DNA from: Bacillota bacterium
GTDB lineage: Bacteria > Bacillota > Clostridia > Lachnospirales > Lachnospiraceae
Length of the DNA: 30,960 nt
Assembly: GCA_023392995.1 (NCBI GenBank)
Contig: JAEWMZ010000072.1
Coordinates: 1 to 30,960 of the forward strand
Direction of reading: 5' to 3'
The notes below the pieces were generated by a model. The model did no database searches and was not told the origin of the DNA. It saw only the letters and a program-made list of their open reading frames with translations. Below are positions 16,451 to 24,051 of the stretch, one piece after another. The position numbers and the translations under genes are program-made. Within the stretch, counting starts at the first letter, position 1; every line of letters begins with the position of its first letter.

Positions 16451-16645
16451 ATGGAAAAGCGCAGGCGTGAGGATGTGCCGTTGGATGCGCCCAATATTGA
16501 AGGGAATGTATGGCCAATTCAGGCTTGCCCTGCATTTGAACCGAGAATTGATGCACCGAAAGGGCTACGGCAGTGCTGGTACTGCCGTTATGCCGATTTT
16601 CATCTGGATAAGCCTCGTGCACTTGAGGTTGGCATATGTTACTAG
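16451..16645 (+). CDS. Small Cys-rich protein of mobile-element type
   Basis: 64 aa from ATG 16451, with AGGAG nine nt upstream. Sequence features: basic start MEKRRRED, Cys26, a CxxC pair in QCWYCRYADFH (Cys42, Cys45) and a Cys63 near the end, so a small zinc-binding fold is possible. Similar short proteins are, to my recollection, carried on conjugative elements of Clostridia, but the function is unknown. It may be C-terminally truncated: the stop falls straight after the last Cys-Tyr. Confidence 0.5.
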   Translation: MEKRRREDVPLDAPNIEGNVWPIQACPAFEPRIDAPKGLRQCWYCRYADFHLDKPRALEVGICY

Positions 16646-16668
16646 CCGAGAAAAATATTGAAATAAGG

Positions 16669-16760
16669 CACAAATCTCAAACTATAATTTAAGCATTTAT
16701 TAGAAGCTTTTATTTTGCTTAAGTAAGTCCTAAATAATCGCAAGACATGAAAATAGCAGT
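16669..16760 (+). repeat. Decayed copy of the tRNA-Thr-proximal element end
   Basis: Starts with CACAAATCTCAAA and continues with TTTTGCTTAAGTAA, CCTAAATAA, CAAGACATGAAAA. The segment at 19741-19834 has the same order (CACAAATCTCAAA, TTTTGTTTAAGTAA, CCCAAATAA, CAAGGCATGAAAA). It is probably the end of an older integrated element. Confidence 0.5.
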
Positions 16761-16864
16761 GAGCCTTGATTTACAATGTATAAATAAAAGCTATAAAAGA
16801 GAGTGGTAGATGGTAAAGTTGGGGAGTTTACAGGGGGGCATTTAAAACTGATTAGTACAAAGAT

Positions 16865-16884
16865 CCCCGGTCAAATGACCGGGG
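16865..16884 (-). terminator. Terminator of the Big_2 secreted protein gene
   Basis: CCCCGGTCA-TT-TGACCGGGG on the minus strand, a perfect stem 12 bp after the stop, then ATCTTTG. The T tract is weak. Confidence 0.7.
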
Positions 16885-16896
16885 AATATAATCTTA

Positions 16897-17649
16897 TTAT
16901 TTAGTAGTATATAATATATCTCCAGTTGATTTGTCAATTATTGTTATATTACAAGTTCGATCATCTACATCAACAAGATTAATAGCTTGAACACCTTCAG
17001 CAACAATCCCAAAAGCGAGTAAAAGACCGAGCTCTGCTGATGATCCAACATATTTGTCTTTAATTGCATAAATTGTAATGTTTTTAAATAATTTATCAGA
17101 TTTTATATCTGTAAATATACCAGCATATGAATCTGATGAAACGATGGATTGCAAATATGTATCGAAATTATTATTAACATCATTAACAAGTGCGATACGA
17201 TCTGACTCATACATTGTTACTATAATATGTCCATCATCATATGGTTTTACATCTAAGTAATTAGGATTTTCCTTCTTGATTTTTTTGACATATTCTTCGA
17301 TAGTAGAGTCATCAAACATGTATGCAGTAAATACTACATCTACTGTTTTACCGCTTTTTACAGTGACAGTGCACTTGTAACTTTTCTGTTTAAATTTGGC
17401 TGTAATGGTTGCTTTTCCAGCATTTACTGCAGTTACTACTCCTTTTGATGATACGGTTGCTACAGATGTTTTACTGCTGCTCCATTTAATTATATCGGTC
17501 GATCCAGATAATTTAAGAGTATAGGTGTCTCCAGCTCTTAATTCCAGCTTTGCTTTGCTGATTTTTACGGTAGCAGCATATACTGTTCCTGGGGCTACCA
17601 TATTGATACATAAAAAAAATGCTAGTAATATGGATAAAATTTTCTTCAT
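16897..17649 (-). CDS. Secreted protein with Big_2 domain
   Basis: 250 aa from ATG 17649; AGGAGG lies six nt upstream, better than the in-frame TTG at 17655. Signal peptide ~1-26 (MKKILSILLAFFLCINMVAP, cleavage near VYA-ATV). Residues ~27-98 are a Big_2 immunoglobulin-like domain (WSSSKTSVATVSSKGVVTAV, GKATITAKFKQKSYKC). The remaining ~150 residues form an alpha/beta domain (YLDVKPYDDGHIIVTMYESD, KNITIYAIKDKYVG) that I do not recognise. No wall anchor is seen. It has its own promoter and terminator, so it is monocistronic. Similar Big_2 wording occurs in the secreted protein at 3018-5528. Confidence 0.8.
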   Translation of the reverse strand: MKKILSILLAFFLCINMVAPGTVYAATVKISKAKLELRAGDTYTLKLSGSTDIIKWSSSKTSVATVSSKGVVTAVNAGKATITAKFKQKSYKCTVTVKSGKTVDVVFTAYMFDDSTIEEYVKKIKKENPNYLDVKPYDDGHIIVTMYESDRIALVNDVNNNFDTYLQSIVSSDSYAGIFTDIKSDKLFKNITIYAIKDKYVGSSAELGLLLAFGIVAEGVQAINLVDVDDRTCNITIIDKSTGDILYTTK

Positions 17650-17678
17650 TCCCAACCTCCTAAGTATTTTATACTGGA

Positions 17679-17707
17679 ATTATAACCCATTTAGAAGTGT
17701 TTTACAA
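17679..17707 (-). promoter_or_regulatory. Promoter of the Big_2 protein gene
   Basis: Minus strand TTGTAA (17707-17702), 17-nt spacer, TATAAT (17684-17679), 29 nt before the ATG. Confidence 0.6.
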
Positions 17708-17780
17708 CAAGAAATGACCCCATGAATGCCAAAGTAAAAGAAGGCATGAAGTGATTAGTGAAGAAAAAGATAAGAGTAGT

Positions 17781-17915
17781 ATGAGTACGGCATATGAATT
17801 AGTAGAGTACAGTGACTTTCCAAAAGTAAAAATCGGAAAGCGTACATATATACCGCATGAGGCATTTGAAAAGTGGATTAAGAATTATACTGGAAAGGAA
17901 TACAAGGTAAAATAA
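17781..17915 (+). pseudogene. Excisionase-like HTH protein, N-terminally truncated
   Basis: 44 codons from ATG 17781: after MST come AYELVEYSDFPKVKIGKR and TYIPHEAFEKWIKNY, then GKEYKVK. This matches the recognition helix and wing of small excisionase/MerR-like helix-turn-helix proteins (pattern ...Y.L....FP..KIG.R..IP..AFE.WI). The first helix of the usual ~60-residue domain is missing, and the upstream frame (EVISEEKDKSS) does not supply it. Xis proteins direct integrase to excise integrative elements; here it supports a decayed element. Confidence 0.5.
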
Positions 17916-17953
17916 TAATGTGCAGTATCATAGTAGTGAAGGCAAAACGATAA

Positions 17954-18124
17954 CTCACACTACATATATGTCAGTGTCAGAAAGAAGATAGTCAATTGAA
18001 ACCGTTCGAGCGAGCTATTAAAGGTAGATGTTGTAATTTTAAATTATTAGAAGAATACAGTATTACATACTTAGCAGAGAGCAATGTTGCTGCAACAATT
18101 AATCAGGATCCGTATGAAGATTAA
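17954..18124 (+). pseudogene. Start-less ORF remnant
   Basis: Open frame from just after a TAA at 17951 to TAA 18122-18124, with no ATG or GTG and one TTG at 17996. The residues QLKPFERAIKGRCCNFKLL, EEYSITYLAESNVAATIN and QDPYED look protein-like. The family is not recognised. It follows the excisionase-like remnant by 38 bp, so it is probably part of the same decayed element. Confidence 0.35.
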
Positions 18125-18149
18125 TAAATAGAATATATTTTAATTACTA

Positions 18150-18177
18150 GGCACTTGCTCCGGCAGGTGTCTTTTTT
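18150..18177 (+). terminator. Terminator
   Basis: GGCACTTGC-TCCG-GCAGGTGTC (two G-U pairs) followed by TTTTTT, 25 bp after the start-less remnant. Confidence 0.8.
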
Positions 18178-18178
18178 G

Positions 18179-18207
18179 TTGCTGAATTATGGAAGATGGT
18201 GTATAAT
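18179..18207 (+). promoter_or_regulatory. Promoter of the membrane protein gene
   Basis: TTGCTG (18179-18184), 17-nt spacer, TATAAT (18202-18207), directly behind the preceding terminator. Confidence 0.6.
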
Positions 18208-18238
18208 TGTGGGAAAATATATTATGGAAGGCGAAATA

Positions 18239-19039
18239 ATGGATTATTTAAAGAATCTTGTTACTGATAATGGACTTATATTTGTTTTAATTCCCTTGAT
18301 ATGTTCGCTACTGGCACGTTTCATTAATAATAGTCAAGGTAGATATCATAAGGTAACAGGCGAAAGAATAATAAAAATGTCGATTATGGAAGATATTTTT
18401 ATGAGACGAGTTGAAGTAATAATGATTCAAATGCTCGTATTCATTATTTTATTTGTTATTTTTGGAAGTGTATCAATTTATCTCTTGAGTATTGGTAAGA
18501 TTAATGATTTTGATCCAAGTAATATCTATATAGTTATTGCTTTGACCTCTTTTTTATTAAGTGAATTTATACCGAAAATTCATAATAATCGTAAAGCGTT
18601 TACAAATAATTTGCTTAAAAGTAGGAAAATAACAATGGTTAAAAATTTCCTTTTATTTTATGCTCAAAGTAATGTAATTATTATTACACTTATTATTACG
18701 GGAAAATATAATGTACCTAGCACTTTTGTAAACACTATAATATTTTTAGTAATTTGGGCCGGTACAGTAATGTCTTGTTTATTGTATTTTTCAGCAGCGG
18801 TTAAAGGAAATCGTTATTCGCATATTAATATATATTTCAATAATGCATATCAAGTGAATGAATGTCCCTATCAAAACATGAAGATGGATGATCAGACTTT
18901 TGTGACAGTGAGAGATATTGATAGTGGGCAGATAACAAAGTATAACAAGAATACCATTGTTAAGATGGATTTTTTAAAAAACACATTAATTGAGAATGAG
19001 TTTGAAAATAAGCTGCTAAAGAGAGGATTTGTTAAGTAA
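18239..19039 (+). CDS. AT-rich multi-pass membrane protein of unknown function
   Basis: 266 aa from ATG 18239, preceded by GGAAGG seven nt upstream; upstream in-frame codons including ATG 18224 overlap that site. Hydrophobic segments at ~12-28, 61-84, 95-113, 137-154 and 162-186. The last ~75 residues are soluble and probably cytoplasmic (DDQTFVTVRDIDSGQITKYN, KTIVKMDFLKN-like). I do not recognise a family. The gene is more AT-rich than its neighbours and rich in AAT/ATT/ATA codons. With its place among element remnants beside a tRNA, this points to recent transfer. It has its own promoter, and no clear terminator is seen behind it. Confidence 0.65.
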   Translation: MDYLKNLVTDNGLIFVLIPLICSLLARFINNSQGRYHKVTGERIIKMSIMEDIFMRRVEVIMIQMLVFIILFVIFGSVSIYLLSIGKINDFDPSNIYIVIALTSFLLSEFIPKIHNNRKAFTNNLLKSRKITMVKNFLLFYAQSNVIIITLIITGKYNVPSTFVNTIIFLVIWAGTVMSCLLYFSAAVKGNRYSHINIYFNNAYQVNECPYQNMKMDDQTFVTVRDIDSGQITKYNKNTIVKMDFLKNTLIENEFENKLLKRGFVK

Positions 19040-19382
19040 GTATGGATCTATTATTGTATTGCAACCGAGGGGTTTAATTGGGGTTTGTTTTCATTAGAAA
19101 TAATCAGATATCCCGACATAACACAAAATACTCAACGAATAAAACCTAGAAAAATCAAGGCTTACAGCATTTCACAATATAACACGATATCCCTCTTTTA
19201 AGATTGATGGTTTAGAGTGTTAGGAAAGAGGGGGGATATTCACGTACATACCGATAATATCAAGTATTACAACCCTAAAATTTGGGTTTGATTAAGGTGT
19301 GAATAGGCTCAATCTTGACTGTCAAATTTACAGCAAGACTTTACAATGTTATCCTTCTAAAGGTGACACTTAATGCTTCTAG
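19040..19382. repeat. Spacer with interrupted inverted repeat
   Basis: No gene is seen. GATATCCCTCTTT (19186-19198) faces AAAGAGGGGGGATATT (19225-19240), an imperfect inverted repeat with a 26-bp centre. A second GATATCCC lies at ~19109. A small AACCC/GGGTT hairpin is near 19272-19289. It could be a recombinase or att-type site of a lost element. Confidence 0.35.
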
Positions 19383-19703
19383 TTAAAAGAGTTTATAAGT
19401 AAGTTTGAATATTATGAATATTATCCTAGGAAAAAGGCAGCTCAAAGAAATACAAATGACATTTATTCTTACATACAACATCTTTTGAAATTAAGTGATA
19501 ATAAAGAATTTACTTATTCTGAACTAAGAGATGCAGCTAGTACAGGTGGATCTACTTCAAATTATATTACTGGAATGATGAATATAGGTTTGATAACTAA
19601 AACTGATAGAAAACGAGATGGTGGTTCGGTTATATATTCTATTAATGATCCGAAAATAAAATATGCTATAGAACATGAAATTGATATATTGCATAATAGC
19701 TAA
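19383..19703 (+). pseudogene. Winged-helix protein remnant, start missing
   Basis: The frame is open from the TAG at 19380 to TAA 19701-19703 (106 codons) with no ATG or GTG; the only candidate start is TTG 19485, without a ribosome site. The residues read RKKAAQRNTNDIYSYIQHLL, then FTYSELRDAASTGGSTSNYI, then MMNIGLITKTDRKRDGGSVI. Helix-turn-helix followed by a basic beta-wing suggests a winged-helix DNA-binding domain. The in-frame residues before TTG 19485 look protein-like, so the 5' end has probably been lost. A UUCG-loop terminator follows 60 bp later. Confidence 0.45.
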
Positions 19704-19740
19704 ATTGTTTTAAGATAAACAAGATGTGGATTTACACGGA

Positions 19741-19834
19741 CACAAATCTCAAATGATATAAAATAAGGCATCCTTCGGGGTGCTTTTCTTTTTGTTTAAG
19801 TAAACCCCAAATAAACCCCAAGGCATGAAAAAGC
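19741..19834 (+). repeat. Element end beside tRNA-Thr (homologous to 16669-16760)
   Basis: Shares CACAAATCTCAAA and the downstream TTTAAGTAA, CCCAAATAA and CATGAAAAA blocks with 16669-16760. The codons before it (G-H-K-S-Q-M-I-stop, and E-I-R-H-K-S-Q-T-I-I-stop in the other copy) could be the tail of an integrase gene (inference). Confidence 0.45.
19765..19793 (+). terminator. Terminator with UUCG tetraloop
   Basis: GGCATCC-TTCG-GGGTGCT, closed by C-G around TTCG, then TTTCTTTTTG. It ends the truncated winged-helix remnant. Confidence 0.75.
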
Positions 19835-19852
19835 CACTCATTTCTGAGTGGC
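19828..19852 (-). terminator. Terminator of tRNA-Thr
   Basis: Minus strand GCCACTCA-GAAA-TGAGTGGC followed by TTTTT, 50 bp after the tRNA 3' end. Confidence 0.85.
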
Positions 19853-19901
19853 AAATTATTGTATGTTAGTTGAAACCTGCTTGCTACAAGGCTTCCATAA
19901 A

Positions 19902-19974
19902 AGCTAGAAAAGGGACTTGAACCCTCGACCCCTTCATTACGAGTGAAGTGCTCTACCAACTGAGCTATTCCAGC
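19902..19974 (-). tRNA. tRNA-Thr (anticodon CGT)
   Basis: 73 nt on the minus strand: acceptor GCTGGAA/TTCTAGC (one G-U), D arm GCTCAGTTGGTAGAGC, anticodon stem CTTCA/TGAAG with loop CTCGTAA (anticodon CGT), T arm GAGGG-TTCAAGT-CCCTT. CCA is not encoded. It reads threonine codon ACG. Its 3' end faces the accessory region, the usual side for integration. Confidence 0.95.
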
Positions 19975-20091
19975 ATATCATATAATTCTCTTCGGCAGAA
20001 GAGGACTACTCAACTATTCTATTATAAAAGTAATTAAATTTCAAGAATTTTTTATCATTAAACTCATAAATTTTTAGAATTATGTAAACAA

Positions 20092-20135
20092 GGACAATAT
20101 CAAGCGCTCTCATTAGAGTGCTCCTGCTATTGTCC
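20092..20135. other. Two-tier hairpin between DegV gene and tRNA-Thr
   Basis: Outer stem GGACAATA/TATTGTCC (20092-20099, 20128-20135) encloses GCGCTCT/AGAGTGC (20104-20110, 20115-20121). There is no strong T tract on either strand. It may be a terminator or processing structure. The rest of 19975-20270 shows only a CTCTTC/GAAGAG hairpin before the tRNA. Confidence 0.4.
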
Positions 20136-20270
20136 GTTTCAATATTCCACCGATAAAAAAGTGTAAATTATGAGAAAACATTCATTCGGCTTCCTTTTTC
20201 CTTCTTATCAAAGAAACAATACTTAAACAGTACAATTGGATTATAGTATCAGGTTCAATCCCAGTAAAAG

Positions 20271-21140
20271 CTATTTCTTCTCACCCATATAACAAATCCC
20301 GAGCGCCCCAGGACCGGAATGAGCTCCAATGCTTGGACTTACAAAATTAATAATTACCTGCTTGGCAGGCAGCTTTTCATTAACCAGAGACCTTAGATAT
20401 ACGGCATCCTCAAGACAGTCACCATGTACGATACAGATTGGATCTGGGGTATCTGCGTACTTTCCAAGGGTATCTATCATATTATTATATATCGTATGTA
20501 AGGATTTTTTTCTTCCTCTTGCAGAAGAATGTGACACCAGCTGGCCTTCTGGGTTGACCGTCAGAATTGGCTTGATATTAATCATAGAGCCAATAATCGC
20601 AGTTGTTTTGGAGATCCTGCCGCCACGATGAAGATGGTTCAAATCATCCACAGTGAAAAAGACACAAAAATCCTCCTTATGTTCCTCTAACCAGGTAACA
20701 ATTTCATCCAGAGTTTTTCCTTCTTCTTTTAGCTGCAGGGCTTTCATGATGAACAGACCTTCTCCTAAGGAGACATTCATAGTATCAATAACGATGATGC
20801 GCGCACCTGGATTCTCCTCACAAATTTCTCTGGCACCGGTTACAACGTTACTGCAGCCGCCGCTAAGAGCAGAGGAAAAACTTATGTGTAATACATCGAA
20901 GCCTTGATTGATATAGGTTTGAAAAGTACTTCGAATTACCTCCGGGTTACTTGCCATTGTTGTTGGCATTAAGCCGGAACGCATTTTATCATAGAAATCC
21001 TTTGGAGAAAGATTAATTTCATCTCCATAAGTGATACCTTCAAGATCATAATAATGTGGTATGATACCGATATGCTTTTCGTTGATATAGCTTTCCAGCA
21101 GATCACAATTCGAATCAGCGGTGATTACAAAATCCTTCAT
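20271..21140 (-). CDS. DegV-family fatty-acid-binding protein
   Basis: 289 aa, the standard length. Family motifs: ITADSNCDL (6-14), PTTMASNP (59-66), SFSSALSGG (87-95), GRISKT near 173, and GAHSGPGALG near the C-terminus. DegV/FakB proteins hold a single fatty acid in a buried cavity and present it to a FakA kinase or related partner for phospholipid synthesis. No fakA is in the window, so the bound lipid and partner are inferred from the family. ATG 21140 has GGGAGGA eight nt upstream. Monocistronic. Confidence 0.92.
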   Translation of the reverse strand: MKDFVITADSNCDLLESYINEKHIGIIPHYYDLEGITYGDEINLSPKDFYDKMRSGLMPTTMASNPEVIRSTFQTYINQGFDVLHISFSSALSGGCSNVVTGAREICEENPGARIIVIDTMNVSLGEGLFIMKALQLKEEGKTLDEIVTWLEEHKEDFCVFFTVDDLNHLHRGGRISKTTAIIGSMINIKPILTVNPEGQLVSHSSARGRKKSLHTIYNNMIDTLGKYADTPDPICIVHGDCLEDAVYLRSLVNEKLPAKQVIINFVSPSIGAHSGPGALGICYMGEKK

Positions 21141-21172
21141 CCCATGTATCCTCCCATATTGTTTGTACTTTT

Positions 21173-21201
21173 ATTCTACTAGACAGAACAATGTTTTGCA
21201 A
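21173..21201 (-). promoter_or_regulatory. Promoter of the DegV gene
   Basis: Minus strand TTGCAA (21201-21196), 17-nt spacer, TAGAAT (21178-21173), 32 nt before the ATG. Confidence 0.5.
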
Positions 21202-21320
21202 CATAAGATTATAATTAATCAATGCTAGTTAATAAACATCAATTAGGTATACTATATACTGCTATGGAAAATTCATTTGGAGAAAGGCTTCGTCGGTTAT
21301 GCATTTAAGGTAGCTGTTGA

Positions 21321-21956
21321 TTACTTATTTAAAATGATGATGCGGTCAGAGAGCTGCTCGGCTTCTTCTATATTATCAGTGGCCAAAAGGACCGTCTTTT
21401 TCTCCTTGCGAAGCATTTGAAATATTTCCTTTAAGACTTCTTCCCGGGCATTTTTATCTAAGTTAGCAAAAGGCTCATCCAGGAGGAGAAGATCCGGTTC
21501 GGTCAGTAGTGAGCGGATAAAGGTAAAACGTTGCCTTGCACCGACAGCTTCGGACTTCGAATAAGAGCCGATGAAGGTGACAATGCCGTAGGTTTTTGCA
21601 TATTCATTTATTTGGACAAAACTGCTTTCCGGGTTATCCAGCTGCTCTGTGGGGCAGTTGGTATTGCCATAGGAACTGTTGTAATAGTCGCAGATATTGT
21701 CCTTTTGCATCATGTAACCAATACTTTTGCCGGAGGTTTTTAAGTCCTTACCACAGATACGAATGGAACCGCTGCTTGGGGCATGGATACCTGCAATTAA
21801 CGATAATAAGGTGGATTTACCGCTGCCGGTTTTTCCTACAATGGAAAGAATCTCACCCTCCATTACATGAAAAGAAACATCGCTAAGTACCGGTGTTTCC
21901 CTTTCATTACTCTGATCGGTGTAACTTAAGTGATCAATTTTTAGCATTTCGCTCAT
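21321..21956 (-). CDS. Orphan ABC ATPase (SsuB/TauB-like) with degenerate motifs
   Basis: 211 aa. Walker A GKTGSGKS (41-48), Q-loop GYMMQKD (Gln84), Walker B LLLLDE (156-161) and D-loop NLD (165-167) are intact and resemble nitrate/sulfonate-type importers. The signature expected as LSGGQRQR reads SEAVGARQR (135-143), losing Ser-Gly-Gly, and the switch histidine of THD is Asp194 in ATDNIEEA. The helical domain (88-132) is also diverged. Family length is normal, the frame is intact and AGGAGG precedes ATG 21956. No permease or binding-protein gene adjoins. Either the ATPase is decaying after loss of its partners, or it has a non-transport role. Confidence 0.82.
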   Translation of the reverse strand: MSEMLKIDHLSYTDQSNERETPVLSDVSFHVMEGEILSIVGKTGSGKSTLLSLIAGIHAPSSGSIRICGKDLKTSGKSIGYMMQKDNICDYYNSSYGNTNCPTEQLDNPESSFVQINEYAKTYGIVTFIGSYSKSEAVGARQRFTFIRSLLTEPDLLLLDEPFANLDKNAREEVLKEIFQMLRKEKKTVLLATDNIEEAEQLSDRIIILNK

Positions 21957-22181
21957 ATAACCCCCTCCTTTACTATTTCATTTAATATTTGTTAATTACG
22001 AAACTCAAAGCTGCTGTTATATTTATAAGTTGGTGCAGATTTCTAAGGGATATTCATCCTATACTGTAAGGAATGAAGGGATTTGCACAAGGATATAAAA
22101 ATCTCAGCTCAAGCACATCGCAATTGTCTCTCACTATTATTATATGAAATGAAATTTTAGAAGTTACAGCAATTCCTTTTG

Positions 22182-22210
22182 TTGACTTTCTTAGGGTTGC
22201 TGAATATAAT
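22182..22210 (+). promoter_or_regulatory. Promoter of the glycine cleavage operon
   Basis: TTGACT (22182-22187), 17-nt spacer, perfect TATAAT (22205-22210), just before the riboswitch. The spacer 21957-22181 holds nothing else recognised. Confidence 0.8.
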
Positions 22211-22224
22211 AGAAATATAATCGG

Positions 22225-22404
22225 ATGAAGAATTTGGGAGAGACCTTTGCAGTTAAAAAAGGCGCCGAAGGGGAATGCGAAAACTCTCAGGCAAAAGGAC
22301 CAGGTTTGGACGATACTCTGGAAAGCGATTTGTCACCGAAGAAGCAATTTCTTGAAGCTTTATGTAGGCTTTTAGGAAGAATCTTTCAGGTAAACATACA
22401 GAGG
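22225..22404 (+). promoter_or_regulatory. Tandem glycine riboswitch
   Basis: Aptamer 1 shows GGGAGAGACC (22235-22244), GCCGAAGGGG (22264-22273) and ACTCTCAGGCAAAAGGACCA (22282-22301). Aptamer 2 shows ACCGAAGAAGCAA (22335-22347) and CTTTCAGGTAAACATACAG (22383-22401). Both carry the conserved glycine-aptamer cores. CTCTG (22316-22320) can pair with CAGAG (22399-22403) as P1 of aptamer 2. That strand overlaps the 5' arm of the following terminator (from 22402), so glycine binding should favour readthrough, an ON switch (inference). It controls the gcv genes. Confidence 0.93.
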
Positions 22405-22436
22405 CGTATTGAATTTATTTCAGTACGTCTTTTTTT
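22402..22436 (+). terminator. Riboswitch expression-platform terminator
   Basis: AGGCGTATTGAA (22402-22413) pairs with TTCAGTACGTCT (22419-22430), two G-U pairs, followed by TTTTTT. Confidence 0.85.
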
Positions 22437-22513
22437 GTGCTCAAAAACAGGAAAGCAGCAGCGAATACCTGAAAAGACGTACTTCTAATGTACATAATCA
22501 TATTTATGGTTAG

Positions 22514-22665
22514 TAGGCAATTGCGAAACAATATAGTTTTTGTAATTGTATACACAGCAGATGCTATTCCTTCGCTCCAACGCTTCCTTCGGGCTTAGCT
22601 TCCGCTTCGAAACAGTATCTGCTGTGTATACAATAGCTTCAGTTAATTAGTTTCGCTATTACCTA
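22514..22665 (+). mobile_element. MITE-like palindromic element, copy A
   Basis: 152 bp. Left end TAGGCAATTGCGAAAC; right end reverse-complemented reads TAGGTAATAGCGAAAC. The inner arms ATTGTATACACAGCAGAT and ATCTGCTGTGTATACAAT are an 18-bp perfect inverted repeat. It is flanked by TTATGGTTAG at 22504-22513 and 22666-22675, a 10-bp direct repeat consistent with target duplication. No coding capacity. It lies between the riboswitch terminator and gcvT, so its transcript would form a long hairpin in the gcv leader. Confidence 0.75.
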
Positions 22666-22696
22666 TTATGGTTAGTAGAATGAGGAGGTAGGGAAG

Positions 22697-23818
22697 ATGG
22701 ATAAGAAAACTCCGCTTTATGATTGTCATGTGAAAGCAGGAGGAAAAGTGGTTTCCTTTGCAGGATATATGCTGCCTGTCCAATATGAGACCGGTGTGAT
22801 TAAGGAGCATATGGCGGTACGTACTGCTGCCGGTTTGTTCGACGTCTCCCATATGGGTGAGGTGCTTCTAAAGGGAAAAGCCGCCTTAGATAACGTGCAA
22901 AAGCTGGTCACCAACGATTGCAGCAAAATGTATGATGGGCAAGTGAAATACAGCCCTATGTGCAATCATAACGGGGGAGTCGTTGATGATCTCCTGGTTT
23001 ACAGAAAAAAAGAAGATGAATATTTGATTGTTGTCAATGCAGCAAATCGATTAAAGGATGTCCTGTGGATGCGCCAGCACCTGGAGGGGGAGGTTGAGTT
23101 TCAGGATATTTCGGATGAAATTGCTCAGTTGGCGCTTCAAGGACCGGGAGCGAAAGAAATCTTAGGTAAGCTTACCGATGAAGCAAAGCTGCCGGTGAAA
23201 TATTACAGCTTTACCGAGGAGGTTCCAGTAGCTGGAATTACCTGTTTGGTTTCAAAAACCGGATATACCGGTGAGGACGGATATGAAATCTATTGCAGCA
23301 GTTCGGAGGCTCCAAAGCTGTGGGAGGCTATCCTTGAGGCTGGCAATTATACCGGGAACATTTCCGAGGCGGATTTAAAAGATCAGAATCTGGTAATCCC
23401 ATGTGGCTTAGGTGCACGCGATACGCTGCGTTTGGAAGCCGCTATGCCTTTATACGGACATGAAATGGATGATAATATATCACCACTGGAAACAGGGCTG
23501 GGTTTTGCTGTTAAACTTGAGAAAGAAGATTTTATTGGGAAAAATGGAATTCTAAAAAGAGGGACACCAAAGGTTACCAGAGTTGGACTTCGAATTACCG
23601 GCAGAGGCATTGCCAGAGAAGCCTGTCCGATCTACCTGGGAGATAAACTCCTTGGAACAACAACCTCAGGAACTCATTGTCCCTTCCTTGGTCATCCGGT
23701 AGCAATGGCACTATTACCGGTCAAGCATAGTGAGATAGGTACGAAGGTTGAGGTTGAGGTGAGAGGAAGAAGAATTGAGGCGGAGATTGTTGCTCTTCCT
23801 TTTTATAAAAGAAAATGA
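22697..23818 (+). CDS. gcvT: Glycine cleavage system T protein (aminomethyltransferase)
   Basis: 373 aa, normal length. It releases ammonia from the aminomethyl-lipoyl arm of GcvH and gives 5,10-methylene-tetrahydrofolate. Motifs: FDVSHMGE (48-55), VVDDLL with the catalytic-region Asp97-98, TGYTGEDGYEI (188-198), GLGARDTLRLEA (237-248), and GTTTSGTHCPFLG in the C-terminal domain. ATG 22697 is preceded by GAGGAGG. First gene of the module; expressed through the glycine riboswitch 260 bp upstream and the inserted repeat element. A 233-bp spacer without recognisable signals separates it from gcvH. Confidence 0.96.
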   Translation: MDKKTPLYDCHVKAGGKVVSFAGYMLPVQYETGVIKEHMAVRTAAGLFDVSHMGEVLLKGKAALDNVQKLVTNDCSKMYDGQVKYSPMCNHNGGVVDDLLVYRKKEDEYLIVVNAANRLKDVLWMRQHLEGEVEFQDISDEIAQLALQGPGAKEILGKLTDEAKLPVKYYSFTEEVPVAGITCLVSKTGYTGEDGYEIYCSSSEAPKLWEAILEAGNYTGNISEADLKDQNLVIPCGLGARDTLRLEAAMPLYGHEMDDNISPLETGLGFAVKLEKEDFIGKNGILKRGTPKVTRVGLRITGRGIAREACPIYLGDKLLGTTTSGTHCPFLGHPVAMALLPVKHSEIGTKVEVEVRGRRIEAEIVALPFYKRK

Positions 23819-24051
23819 GAAGCTATATAATATAGGATAAGACATTTTGCGTACTCACTCATGTTGATTGTTTTGCTGGTAAGTATTTGGTAATCGTAAT
23901 ATAGCAACGGTAATGGACTATAGGAATGAAACAATAACAAGAACAAAAGTAATAAGAACAATGGCTATAAAATAAGGGTTATGCACTAATAGCCTATGAA
24001 TGAATAATGAAATAAAAATTTACAATAAATTAAAATGGAGGAATTATAATT

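Noticed and set aside
19732..19959. Minus-strand open frame of 75 codons
   Set aside because: It reads through tRNA-Thr and its terminator.
22225..22488. Plus-strand open frame of 87 codons
   Set aside because: It coincides with the glycine riboswitch and terminator; the RNA explanation is far stronger.
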